Below, one piece after another: positions 1 to 5,448 of a stretch of DNA of 5,448 nt. Within the stretch, counting starts at the first letter, position 1, and each line of letters opens with the position of its first letter. The stretch is from Bryobacterales bacterium (GTDB lineage: Bacteria > Acidobacteriota > Terriglobia > Bryobacterales > Bryobacteraceae), in assembly GCA_016880505.1 (NCBI GenBank), contig JAEHDI010000297.1, positions 1-5,448 on the forward strand, in the 5' to 3' direction. The notes under the pieces were generated by a model. It searched no databases. It had not been told where the DNA came from and saw nothing but the letters and a program-made list of their open reading frames with translations. Position numbers and translations under genes: made by a program.

Positions 1-351
1 TCGCACCGGGAATCCATCGGTCGAGTGCCCGATGATGTCCGTGTGGACGTGTTCGGCGAGATGAAACCGGATCGCGATTCCGCGGGGACCGGCCACGTTC
101 GGGTCGTTGTCCGCCACAGTCGGCACGCCACCCGAGTCCGAGAAGCGAACCGTCACTGACGTGGATTGCCGCTGCACGTGAGGCGCACGTGTAAGCGAGC
201 CGGCGCCGGCTGCTGGATGGAAGACGCCAGAAAGCATGATGCCTTTGGCGTGCGCCGGCCGAAAGCCTGGATGCAGCCCGCTTAGATTGTCGAGCGCCTG
301 AATCAGATCCCTGCTCAAAGCAGCAAGGTGATCGTCGTTGGAAAGTGCCAT
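1..351 (-). CDS. Catalase-family (SrpA-like) haem peroxidase, N-terminal 117 residues, cut by window edge
   Basis: The visible 117 residues carry hallmarks of the haem catalase superfamily in its short, catalase-related peroxidase (SrpA-like) branch. These are HPGFRPAHAKG (residues 27-37) with the predicted distal catalytic His34, VTVRFSDSGGVP (66-77), DPN (83-85) and PRGIAIRFHL (89-98). Known family members bind haem b and break down hydrogen peroxide or organic peroxides. There is no signal peptide, so a cytoplasmic location is likely. The ATG at 351 is chosen because AAGGAGG (359-365) lies seven bases upstream; another ATG at 354-356 is out of frame and soon meets a stop. It follows the dehydrogenase gene by 35 bases on the same strand, so the two are probably co-transcribed. 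The C-terminal half, including the proximal haem-ligand tyrosine, lies beyond the left edge, so intactness cannot be judged. Confidence 0.88.
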   Translation of the reverse strand, partial: MALSNDDHLAALSRDLIQALDNLSGLHPGFRPAHAKGIMLSGVFHPAAGAGSLTRAPHVQRQSTSVTVRFSDSGGVPTVADNDPNVAGPRGIAIRFHLAEHVHTDIIGHSTDGFPVR

Positions 352-358
352 AGCATTG

Positions 359-365
359 CCTCCTT
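359..365 (-). promoter_or_regulatory. Strong ribosome binding site (AAGGAGG) of the catalase-like gene
   Basis: On the minus strand AAGGAGG, a near-perfect anti-16S match, stands seven bases before the ATG at 351. It is far stronger than any site ahead of the other genes in the window and suggests the catalase-like protein is translated well, perhaps more than the dehydrogenase before it. Confidence 0.8.
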
Positions 366-386
366 ACCGTCGTGCCGCCTGCACAC

Positions 387-1130
387 TCAGGCGGAGAAGC
401 CACCGTCAATGGTCAGGCTGACGCCGGTGACGAAACCGGCTTCCGGACCTGCGAGGTAGGCGACCAGGCCCGCGATCTCGTCTCCCTGACCGTAACGATC
501 AAGCGCCGTCAGTCCTTTGAGGACGCTGGCGAACGGCCCGCCTGCCGGATTCATGTCCGTGTCGGTCGGACCAGGTTGGACGTTGTTGACCGTGATGCCG
601 CGGGGCCCCAGATCCCGGGCCAGCCCGCGGGTGAGACCGGCGACGGCCGCCTTGGTCATGGCGTAGAGGCTGCCCCCGACGAAGGGCATCCGATCTGCGT
701 TGACGCTGCCGATCATGATAACGCGCCCGCCTTCGCCCATGTGGCGGGCCGCCTCCTGGGTGGCGATAAAGACCCCGCGGACATTCACTGCCACCATCCG
801 GTCGAAATAGGCGAGCGAGAACTCGTCGAACGGCTTGACCACCGCACTGCCAGCGTTATTGACCAGGACGTCGAGCCGGCCGAGGGTCTGCGCCGTCTCG
901 GCGATAGCGCTTTTCACGGCATCGGGGTCGGCGCTGTCTGCACGAAGGGCGATGGCCCGTCCGCCACCTGCCTCGATGGCGCCCACCACTTCTTCCGCTT
1001 TCTGCCGCGCGCTGGCGTAGGTAATGGCAACAGCGGCGCCATCCCGAGCGAGCCGTTTTGCGATCGCTGCGCCGATTCCGCACGATCCGCCGGTGACCAA
1101 TGCGACCTTGCCCGTGAGTGAGTTCGCCAT
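387..1130 (-). CDS. Short-chain dehydrogenase/reductase (SDR), BdcA/FabG-like
   Basis: A 247-residue classical SDR, the usual family length. The Rossmann nucleotide-binding motif is TGGSCGIG (13-20), followed by Y38-S40-R42, which suggests NADPH preference. D65 would contact adenine, NNAG is at 91-94, and the catalytic set is N116, S142, Y156 and K160 (YAMTK). The C-terminal half contains GSVNADRMP (141-149) and QPGPTDTDMNP (185-195), which as I recall them match the E. coli BdcA (YjgI) subgroup; a general 3-oxoacyl reductase-like role is the alternative and the substrate is unknown. The start at 1130 is chosen because family homology begins at MANSLTGKVALVTGG and GGGAG (1141-1145) lies ten bases upstream. 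The frame stays open to 1349, but those upstream residues are not SDR-like. An oddity is Cys17 where Arg is usual. It probably leads an operon with the catalase-like gene. Confidence 0.93.
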   Translation of the reverse strand: MANSLTGKVALVTGGSCGIGAAIAKRLARDGAAVAITYASARQKAEEVVGAIEAGGGRAIALRADSADPDAVKSAIAETAQTLGRLDVLVNNAGSAVVKPFDEFSLAYFDRMVAVNVRGVFIATQEAARHMGEGGRVIMIGSVNADRMPFVGGSLYAMTKAAVAGLTRGLARDLGPRGITVNNVQPGPTDTDMNPAGGPFASVLKGLTALDRYGQGDEIAGLVAYLAGPEAGFVTGVSLTIDGGFSA

Positions 1131-1173
1131 CTTGGGATGGCTCCCAGGAGAACTTCTGTACCGTCTAGTAAAG

Positions 1174-1202
1174 ACTATAAGGCATGGGGCGATGGGCATC
1201 AA
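1174..1202 (-). promoter_or_regulatory. Predicted sigma70-type promoter for the SDR-catalase operon
   Basis: Read on the minus strand, TTGATG (1202-1197) is followed after 17 bases by TATAGT (1179-1174). These match the consensus at four of six and five of six positions with optimal spacing. Transcription would start near 1167, leaving a leader of roughly 37 bases before the SDR ATG at 1130. A short inverted repeat, TAGT-AAAG-ACTA (1166-1177), overlaps the -10 box and could be part of an operator, though it is too short to name a regulator. A plus-strand TATAAG (1176-1181) nearly coincides, but I see no good -35 for it. Confidence 0.5.
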
Positions 1203-1288
1203 CCGGCCGGTCGCGCAGGGAATGGTGGTCCACGCTGCCGGCGGCCCGACCCGAGCGGAGTTGCGCCACTGTTGTAAAGTCGTTGTGT

Positions 1289-2068
1289 ATGAACCGCCGT
1301 CACTTCCTCGCCGGTGCGGCCGGCGCGGGCTTGGTACTACCATCCACATTCGCCGCGTCCAAGAAAGCCATCTTTGAACTTCGTTACTACCGACTACGGA
1401 ACACGCACGCCAACCAAGTCACGCGTACTTCGGATTTCCTCGAGAAAGCCGCCGTTCCGGCACTCCGGCGCGCGGGCGCCGGACCGCTCGGTTTTTTTAG
1501 CGGTGTAATCGCCGGCGACAGCCCGTTCATTCTGGCGCTTGTCAGTTTCCCCTCCCTTTCGGCAATGGAAACGGCGATGGAGAAGATGGCCGCCGATTCC
1601 GCGTTCGGGAAGGCGCGCGACGAGTACAACGCCGCTCCGGATCTCGGCTATATGCGCATCGAGAACTCACTTCTCCGAGGGTTCGAGTCGATGCCGCGGA
1701 TTGAAGTTCCGCCGGCGGAAGGAAATCGCGCGGCCCGAATTTTCGAGCTCCGCACCTACGAGTCGAATGACGGCTCCACGCTGCGGCGCAAGATCAAGAT
1801 GTTCGACGACGAGGAGATCGCCATCTTCCGCCGCTGCGGGATCCTGCCGGTGTTTTTCGGCGAGACGATCGTGGGCACTCACATGCCGAACCTGACCTAC
1901 ATGGTCGCCTACGACGACCTGGCGGCCCGCGACAAGGCGTGGCGCGCGTTCGGCGCCGATCCGGACTGGCAGAGACTGCGGGCGCGGCCCGATCTGGCGG
2001 ATGCAGAGATCGTCTCCAACATCAGCAACGCCATCTTGCGGCCGCTACCGTTTTCCGATATCCGGTAG
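1289..2068 (+). CDS. Tat-exported tandem NIPSNAP-family protein
   Basis: A 259-residue protein starting MNRRHFLAGAAGAG, a typical twin-arginine signal (R3-R4, then a hydrophobic run to about residue 17), with likely cleavage near A22-A23. After it come two copies of a NIPSNAP-type ferredoxin-like domain. Each opens with the same signature: FELRYY (29-34) and FELRTY (152-157). The first spans roughly 28-126 and the second 151-257. NIPSNAP domains belong to the dimeric alpha/beta-barrel fold; in bacteria their function is mostly unknown. The start at 1289 is chosen for the Tat motif; the frame is open further upstream, but residues from 1184 look like noncoding DNA. There is no clear Shine-Dalgarno before this ATG. 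A weak TAAAGT (1275-1280) without a -35 raises the chance of a very short leader. It is first in a tight three-gene operon. Confidence 0.88.
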   Translation: MNRRHFLAGAAGAGLVLPSTFAASKKAIFELRYYRLRNTHANQVTRTSDFLEKAAVPALRRAGAGPLGFFSGVIAGDSPFILALVSFPSLSAMETAMEKMAADSAFGKARDEYNAAPDLGYMRIENSLLRGFESMPRIEVPPAEGNRAARIFELRTYESNDGSTLRRKIKMFDDEEIAIFRRCGILPVFFGETIVGTHMPNLTYMVAYDDLAARDKAWRAFGADPDWQRLRARPDLADAEIVSNISNAILRPLPFSDIR

Positions 2069-2069
2069 C

Positions 2070-3329
2070 ATGATGGCAACGTTTGCGCTCCCGGACGCCG
2101 TCAAGGCGATCGCCGAAGCGCTTGTGATCGGATTCCTGATCGGCGCGCAGCGCGAGGCTTCACACGGCGAGCGCCACGCGGGGGTTCGCGACTTCGTCCT
2201 GATCGCGCTGGTAGGTGCGATCTGCGGACTGCTTCAGGCGCCTTGGCTGACCGTGGCTGCGTTGTTCTCCATCGCGGCGCTGCTCGCGGTCTTCTACTTC
2301 CATGTCGGCGAGCGCACCGGAATCACCACCGAAATGGCGGCGGTGGCGACATTCTGCCTCGGCTACCTGACCGCAACGCCAGACAACCCTCCGGCAGCGC
2401 AGTTGGCGATCGGAACGGCCATCGCAGTGGTGGCGTTCCTGGAGGCGAAGCGCTCGCTGCACAAGCTGCTCCGGGAGACGATCACCGAGATCGAATTCAA
2501 CGACACGTTGCGGTTTCTGGCGATCATCTTCATCATTTACCCGCTGCTGCCGGAGGGCGCCTATGGGCCGTTCGGCTTTCTGGAGCCTCGGACGGTATGG
2601 CTGTTCGTGATCCTGGTATCGTCAATCTCCTACGCCGGCTACTTCGTCGAGAAGTTTCTCGGCGCGCAGCGCGGGATGAAGTTCGTCGCCATTTTCGGCG
2701 GGCTTGCGTCGACGACGGCGGCGACGACCTCGTTCGCCCGGAGCAGTGTGGAGGCGACGCAGGAGCTACCTCTGTATAGCCAGGCGGCAGTGATCGCGAA
2801 CGCGATTCAGTTCCCGCGCGTGCTGGTGATCCTGGCGGTGGTCAGCCCGCAGCTGGCGCGCGCTTGCCTGATACCGCTCGCGACGATGTGTGCGGCTGGT
2901 CTGCTCTACGCGCTCGTAGTCCTGCGCCGGGCGCCGCGGGAGACTGCCGGGGGAAGCGTCGGTGGGAGCAACCCGTTTCGACTGCTGCCGGCGCTCAAGT
3001 TTGGGGCGGTATTCGCTGCGATCCTGTTTGTGAGCAAGGCGGCCGCGAAGCTCTACGGCAGCGGGGCCGTTTACTGGACGAGCGCGATCGGCGGCTCCGT
3101 AGATGCGGACGCGGTGGTGGTCTCCGTGGCGGGTCTATTGTCGTTGGGGGGAGTGACCATCAAAGCCTCAGCTACTTCGGTCCTCCTCGCACTGCTGATG
3201 AACGGCGTGGTGAAGACCGGTATCGCTTTCTTCGCGGGGACCAGGAGGTTTGCGTGGCGGCTCACAGGCGGATTCATGGCCATGTTCGGCGCGGGCTGGC
3301 TGGTGTTTTGGGCAATGGGCAGGCTTTGA
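2070..3329 (+). CDS. MgtC/SapB-family polytopic membrane protein with DUF4010 domain
   Basis: A 419-residue integral membrane protein. The N-terminal ~130 residues are MgtC/SapB-like: ALVIGFLIGAQRE (17-29), AGVRDFVLIALVGA (37-50) and GITTEMAAVATF (84-95), with about five hydrophobic helices. The rest is the DUF4010 type, with FNDTLRFLAII (143-153), a GGLASTTAATT core (210-220), then further hydrophobic helices to the C-terminus. Family members sit in the cytoplasmic membrane. MgtC itself is linked to magnesium limitation and to control of the F-type ATPase, but the transported or sensed substrate of MgtC-DUF4010 fusions is not established, so I assign none. Two adjacent ATGs (2070 and 2073) are possible starts; 2070 leaves one base after the upstream TAG. 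No strong ribosome binding site is visible, so translational coupling is likely. It is the middle gene of the operon. Confidence 0.88.
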   Translation: MMATFALPDAVKAIAEALVIGFLIGAQREASHGERHAGVRDFVLIALVGAICGLLQAPWLTVAALFSIAALLAVFYFHVGERTGITTEMAAVATFCLGYLTATPDNPPAAQLAIGTAIAVVAFLEAKRSLHKLLRETITEIEFNDTLRFLAIIFIIYPLLPEGAYGPFGFLEPRTVWLFVILVSSISYAGYFVEKFLGAQRGMKFVAIFGGLASTTAATTSFARSSVEATQELPLYSQAAVIANAIQFPRVLVILAVVSPQLARACLIPLATMCAAGLLYALVVLRRAPRETAGGSVGGSNPFRLLPALKFGAVFAAILFVSKAAAKLYGSGAVYWTSAIGGSVDADAVVVSVAGLLSLGGVTIKASATSVLLALLMNGVVKTGIAFFAGTRRFAWRLTGGFMAMFGAGWLVFWAMGRL

Positions 3330-3330
3330 G

Positions 3331-4434
3331 ATGAAGGTGGCTTCGAAGATTCTTCTGCTGGTGGCGCTGGTGGCGGGGCGTTCCAGTGCGGGCGCGCAGC
3401 CTCCGGCGCTTGCCGCGGAGCAGATAGAGCGGATCGAGAAAGCGATTTCAGCCGAGATGTCCCGGCAGAGCATTCCCGGAATGTCGGCGGCGGTGGCGAC
3501 CGGAAGGCAGCTTCGCTGGATGGCGGGATACGGTCTTGCGGACGTCGAAAACTATGTCCCGGCGAAGGCGGCGACAGTGTACCGGCTGGCGTCGATCTCG
3601 AAACCGATTACAGCGGTGGCGGTGATGCAGCTTGTGGAGCGAGGCAAGATCGTTCTCGACGCTCCGATCCAGCGGTACGTGCCCAATTTTCCGAAGAAAC
3701 GGTGGACGGTGACGGTGCAAGAGCTGCTCTGCCACCAGGGCGGTATCCGGCATTACCGGGATGAGTCCGAACTGGAGAGTACGCGTCACTACGCGAGCCT
3801 CCGGGAGGCCCTGTCGATCTTCCTCAAGGACCCGCTGGCGTATGCGCCCGCGACCCGTTTCCTTTACTCGACCTACGGCTACAACCTGCTGGGGGTGGCG
3901 GTGGAAGGCGTGACGAGCATGAAGTTCGCCGATTATGTGCGGGCGAACGTGTTCGAACCGGCGGGGATGCACACCGCCCGCCCGGACGATGTCTACGAGA
4001 TCATCCCAAACCGGGCAAGGGGGTACCGGAAACGGCTTGGGGGGAAGCTGGAGAACGCGGCGCTGATCGACACGAGCAACAAGGTGCCGGGCGGCGGGAT
4101 GTGCGCGACGGTGGAGGATATCGCGGATTTCGGCATTCATGTCCAGTTCGGGCAGTTGGTGAAGCAAGAGACGGTGGCGCAGATGTTCACCGCGAGAAAA
4201 ACACGGGACGGGAAGCCGACGCCATATGGGCTGGGCTGGTACATCCTGGACGTGGCCGGCGAGAAACTAGTGGAGCACGGGGGGGCGCAACCGGGCTTCC
4301 GGACCCTGCTGCTGATGCTGCCCGGCCGCGAGTTCACGGTGGTGTTGATGGCGAACCTCGAGGGGGTGAACCTGAGACCTCTGGCACTGGAGATCGCCCG
4401 GATCGTGTTGTCCTCCGAGCAGCGTGCGAAGTGA
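3331..4434 (+). CDS. Secreted serine hydrolase of the beta-lactamase/PBP fold, LACTB-like
   Basis: A 367-residue protein with a Sec signal peptide (K2, K6, hydrophobic 7-15, likely cleavage after A20-G21-A22), so it acts in the periplasm or outside. The class C beta-lactamase-fold motifs are in order: S88-I-S-K91 (nucleophile Ser88 and Lys91), Y179-S-T181 in the second-motif position, and H316-G-G318 as the third. Several stretches recall human mitochondrial LACTB more than AmpC: the YVP-FP region after SISK, SGIRHY-like GGIRHY, FLYSTYGY, NRARGY and the HGGAQPG segment. LACTB-type proteins are serine peptidases or esterases, so a peptidase, esterase or D-Ala-D-Ala-type activity is possible; antibiotic hydrolysis is not implied. 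The start at 3331 comes one base after the previous TGA and gives a clean signal peptide; only a weak GGCAGG lies upstream. It is the last gene of the operon. Confidence 0.93.
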   Translation: MKVASKILLLVALVAGRSSAGAQPPALAAEQIERIEKAISAEMSRQSIPGMSAAVATGRQLRWMAGYGLADVENYVPAKAATVYRLASISKPITAVAVMQLVERGKIVLDAPIQRYVPNFPKKRWTVTVQELLCHQGGIRHYRDESELESTRHYASLREALSIFLKDPLAYAPATRFLYSTYGYNLLGVAVEGVTSMKFADYVRANVFEPAGMHTARPDDVYEIIPNRARGYRKRLGGKLENAALIDTSNKVPGGGMCATVEDIADFGIHVQFGQLVKQETVAQMFTARKTRDGKPTPYGLGWYILDVAGEKLVEHGGAQPGFRTLLLMLPGREFTVVLMANLEGVNLRPLALEIARIVLSSEQRAK

Positions 4435-4469
4435 GGTTCCGTCGCAGGAGCCGGGTATCCGAAAAGGGA

Positions 4470-4499
4470 TTGACCCAAAACACCGGGCTGCGCTACCAT
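4470..4499 (+). promoter_or_regulatory. Predicted promoter of the initiator tRNA gene
   Basis: TTGACC (4470-4475) and TACCAT (4494-4499), spaced by 18 bases, match five of six and four of six consensus positions. They lie just before the tRNA, as is usual for a stable-RNA promoter. The -10 box ends only five bases before the mature tRNA 5' end at 4505, which is unusually close (see findings). Confidence 0.5.
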
Positions 4500-4504
4500 C
4501 TAGA

Positions 4505-4795
<291 letters not shown>

Positions 4796-4840
4796 CTCAC
4801 CTCAAGGACGCACCATTACAGCGGCATCTTCGCCGGGTCC

Positions 4841-5374
4841 TCAGCGAGCTGCGCTCTCGCCGGCTGAGGCCGCGAGAGGTTGGAGCTCCCCGAGCATCGT
4901 CGGTATGAGCTCCGAAACGGTGGGGTGAATGTGCATTGCTCGTTGAATGACCGAATAGGGCGCCTTTGCGTACATCGCGTCCAGGATCGAGTGGATGACC
5001 TCATCACCGCCGGTACCTAAGATGGCAGCGCCCAGGATTTCGCGTGTTTGCGCATCGAGGACGATCTTCATGAAGCCCTGGGTTTCACCCTTTTCGACGG
5101 CACGTGCGACTCTTGTCATGGGACGTTTGCCGACAAGCGCCGGCCGGCCGGTCTTGCGGACTTCCGCCTCGGTCAGACCGGCGCGGCCGAGCGGCGGGTC
5201 AATGTACAGCGCATAGGCAGGGATGCGGTCGCTGACGCGGCGCGGGTCGTTGTCAAGAAGGTTGGCCGCGACAATTTCCGCGTCGTTGAAAGACGTGTGT
5301 GTGAACGCGCCCCTGCCATTGCAGTCGCCCAAGGCCCAAACCCCGGGGGCGCTGGTGCGCAGTTGGTCACCCAC
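4841..5374 (-). CDS. C-terminal part of FAD-dependent pyridine nucleotide-disulfide oxidoreductase (MerA/Lpd-like); 5' part apparently broken
   Basis: A 178-codon minus-strand segment matching the C-terminal half of the dihydrolipoamide dehydrogenase/mercuric reductase-like family. In fragment numbering from 5374 it shows DQLRTSAPGVWALGDCNG (3-20, the FAD-contacting GD motif), a dimerisation domain starting near YALYIDPPLGRAGLTE (54-69), GETQGFMK (96-103), and the interface HIHPTVSE with the His150-Glu155 pair. The C-terminus ends normally after ELQPL plus about ten residues. The N-terminal FAD and NAD domains and the redox-active CxxxxC would lie past the right edge, but the ~24 codons still visible upstream in this frame do not resemble the family (see findings). 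The GTG at 5374 is therefore only a nominal boundary; the frame stays open to the edge. The FAD-binding N-terminus being absent, this fragment alone would not work. A short degraded or recombined gene is likely, though a sequencing indel cannot be excluded. Confidence 0.8.
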   Translation of the reverse strand: MGDQLRTSAPGVWALGDCNGRGAFTHTSFNDAEIVAANLLDNDPRRVSDRIPAYALYIDPPLGRAGLTEAEVRKTGRPALVGKRPMTRVARAVEKGETQGFMKIVLDAQTREILGAAILGTGGDEVIHSILDAMYAKAPYSVIQRAMHIHPTVSELIPTMLGELQPLAASAGESAAR

Positions 5375-5448
5375 AGCGTGTCCGCAATGTTTACGCCGCG
5401 GAACGCGAAGTAGTACGTCGTCGCCTTGGTCAGGCCGGTCACAGCACA
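5375..5448 (-). other. Short coding-like stretch in another frame, resembling the end of a fibronectin type III domain
   Basis: In the minus-strand frame whose codons end at 5446 the translation reads CAVTGLTKATTYYFAFRG, then VNIADTLW. It closely resembles the E-F strands of bacterial fibronectin type III repeats (VTGLT..TTYYF..R.VN). About 25 of 29 codons in this frame end in G or C, against 13 of 25 in the frame continuous with the oxidoreductase, and the third frame has stops. Only 74 bases are visible, so the match is suggestive and not proof. A shifted piece of the oxidoreductase NAD domain is the alternative. Confidence 0.33.

Noticed and set aside
372..1121. Long open frame on the plus strand opposite the SDR
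   Set aside because: It is antisense to a clear SDR with all catalytic motifs; long shadow frames are expected in GC-rich genes.
1184..1288. Upstream extension of the NIPSNAP frame by 35 codons
   Set aside because: It would put the twin-arginine signal inside the protein and the added residues look like noncoding intergenic sequence.
1131..1349. Upstream extension of the SDR frame by 73 codons
   Set aside because: SDR homology begins exactly at 1130, and the extension would cover the promoter and overlap the start of the divergent NIPSNAP gene.
2001..2069. Longer start for the MgtC-DUF4010 gene
   Set aside because: It overlaps the NIPSNAP coding end and adds non-family residues; the paired ATGs at 2070/2073 fit the family start.
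3331..4434. Antibiotic-resistance beta-lactamase
   Set aside because: The motifs fit the LACTB-like branch (YST, HGG), which is mostly peptidase/esterase; the fold alone does not imply resistance.

Overview
The window is GC-rich chromosomal DNA from a free-living bacterium. Tat-type and Sec-type signal peptides, high-GC third codon positions, a two-domain NIPSNAP protein and a LACTB-like serine hydrolase together fit a soil Acidobacteriota (Bryobacter/Solibacter-like) better than an enteric or Gram-positive genome. That placement is an inference from gene style, not a phylogenetic result.

Layout. On the left, two minus-strand genes form a probable operon (about 1-1130): a BdcA/FabG-like short-chain dehydrogenase followed, 35 bases on and after a strong AAGGAGG ribosome binding site, by a catalase-family (SrpA-like) haem peroxidase that runs off the left edge. 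A 158-base divergent intergenic region (1131-1288) holds a good sigma70-like promoter for this pair. Rightward from 1289 lies a tight three-gene operon: a Tat-exported tandem NIPSNAP protein, an MgtC/SapB-DUF4010 polytopic membrane protein, and a secreted serine beta-lactamase-fold hydrolase that resembles mitochondrial LACTB. Both junctions have exactly one base between stop and start.

At 4505-4581 there is a complete initiator tRNA-Met (CAT) with an encoded CCA end and an unusual T1:A72 pair. Its probable promoter lies almost against the mature 5' end. The next ~260 bases hold small inverted and direct repeats and a doubtful small ORF on the minus strand. From the right edge, on the minus strand, comes the C-terminal part of an FAD-dependent pyridine nucleotide-disulfide oxidoreductase (mercuric reductase/Lpd-like). 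Its family resemblance stops abruptly near 5375. Upstream of that, third-position GC favours a different frame, whose translation looks like the end of a fibronectin type III domain, so the gene appears broken or recombined.

How the genes may work together. The left operon (NADPH-type SDR plus catalase-like protein) fits redox or peroxide handling. All three products of the central operon are predicted to act in or beyond the cytoplasmic membrane, but no substrate or pathway can be read from sequence. I see no CRISPR array, IS element, integrase or recognised defence system.
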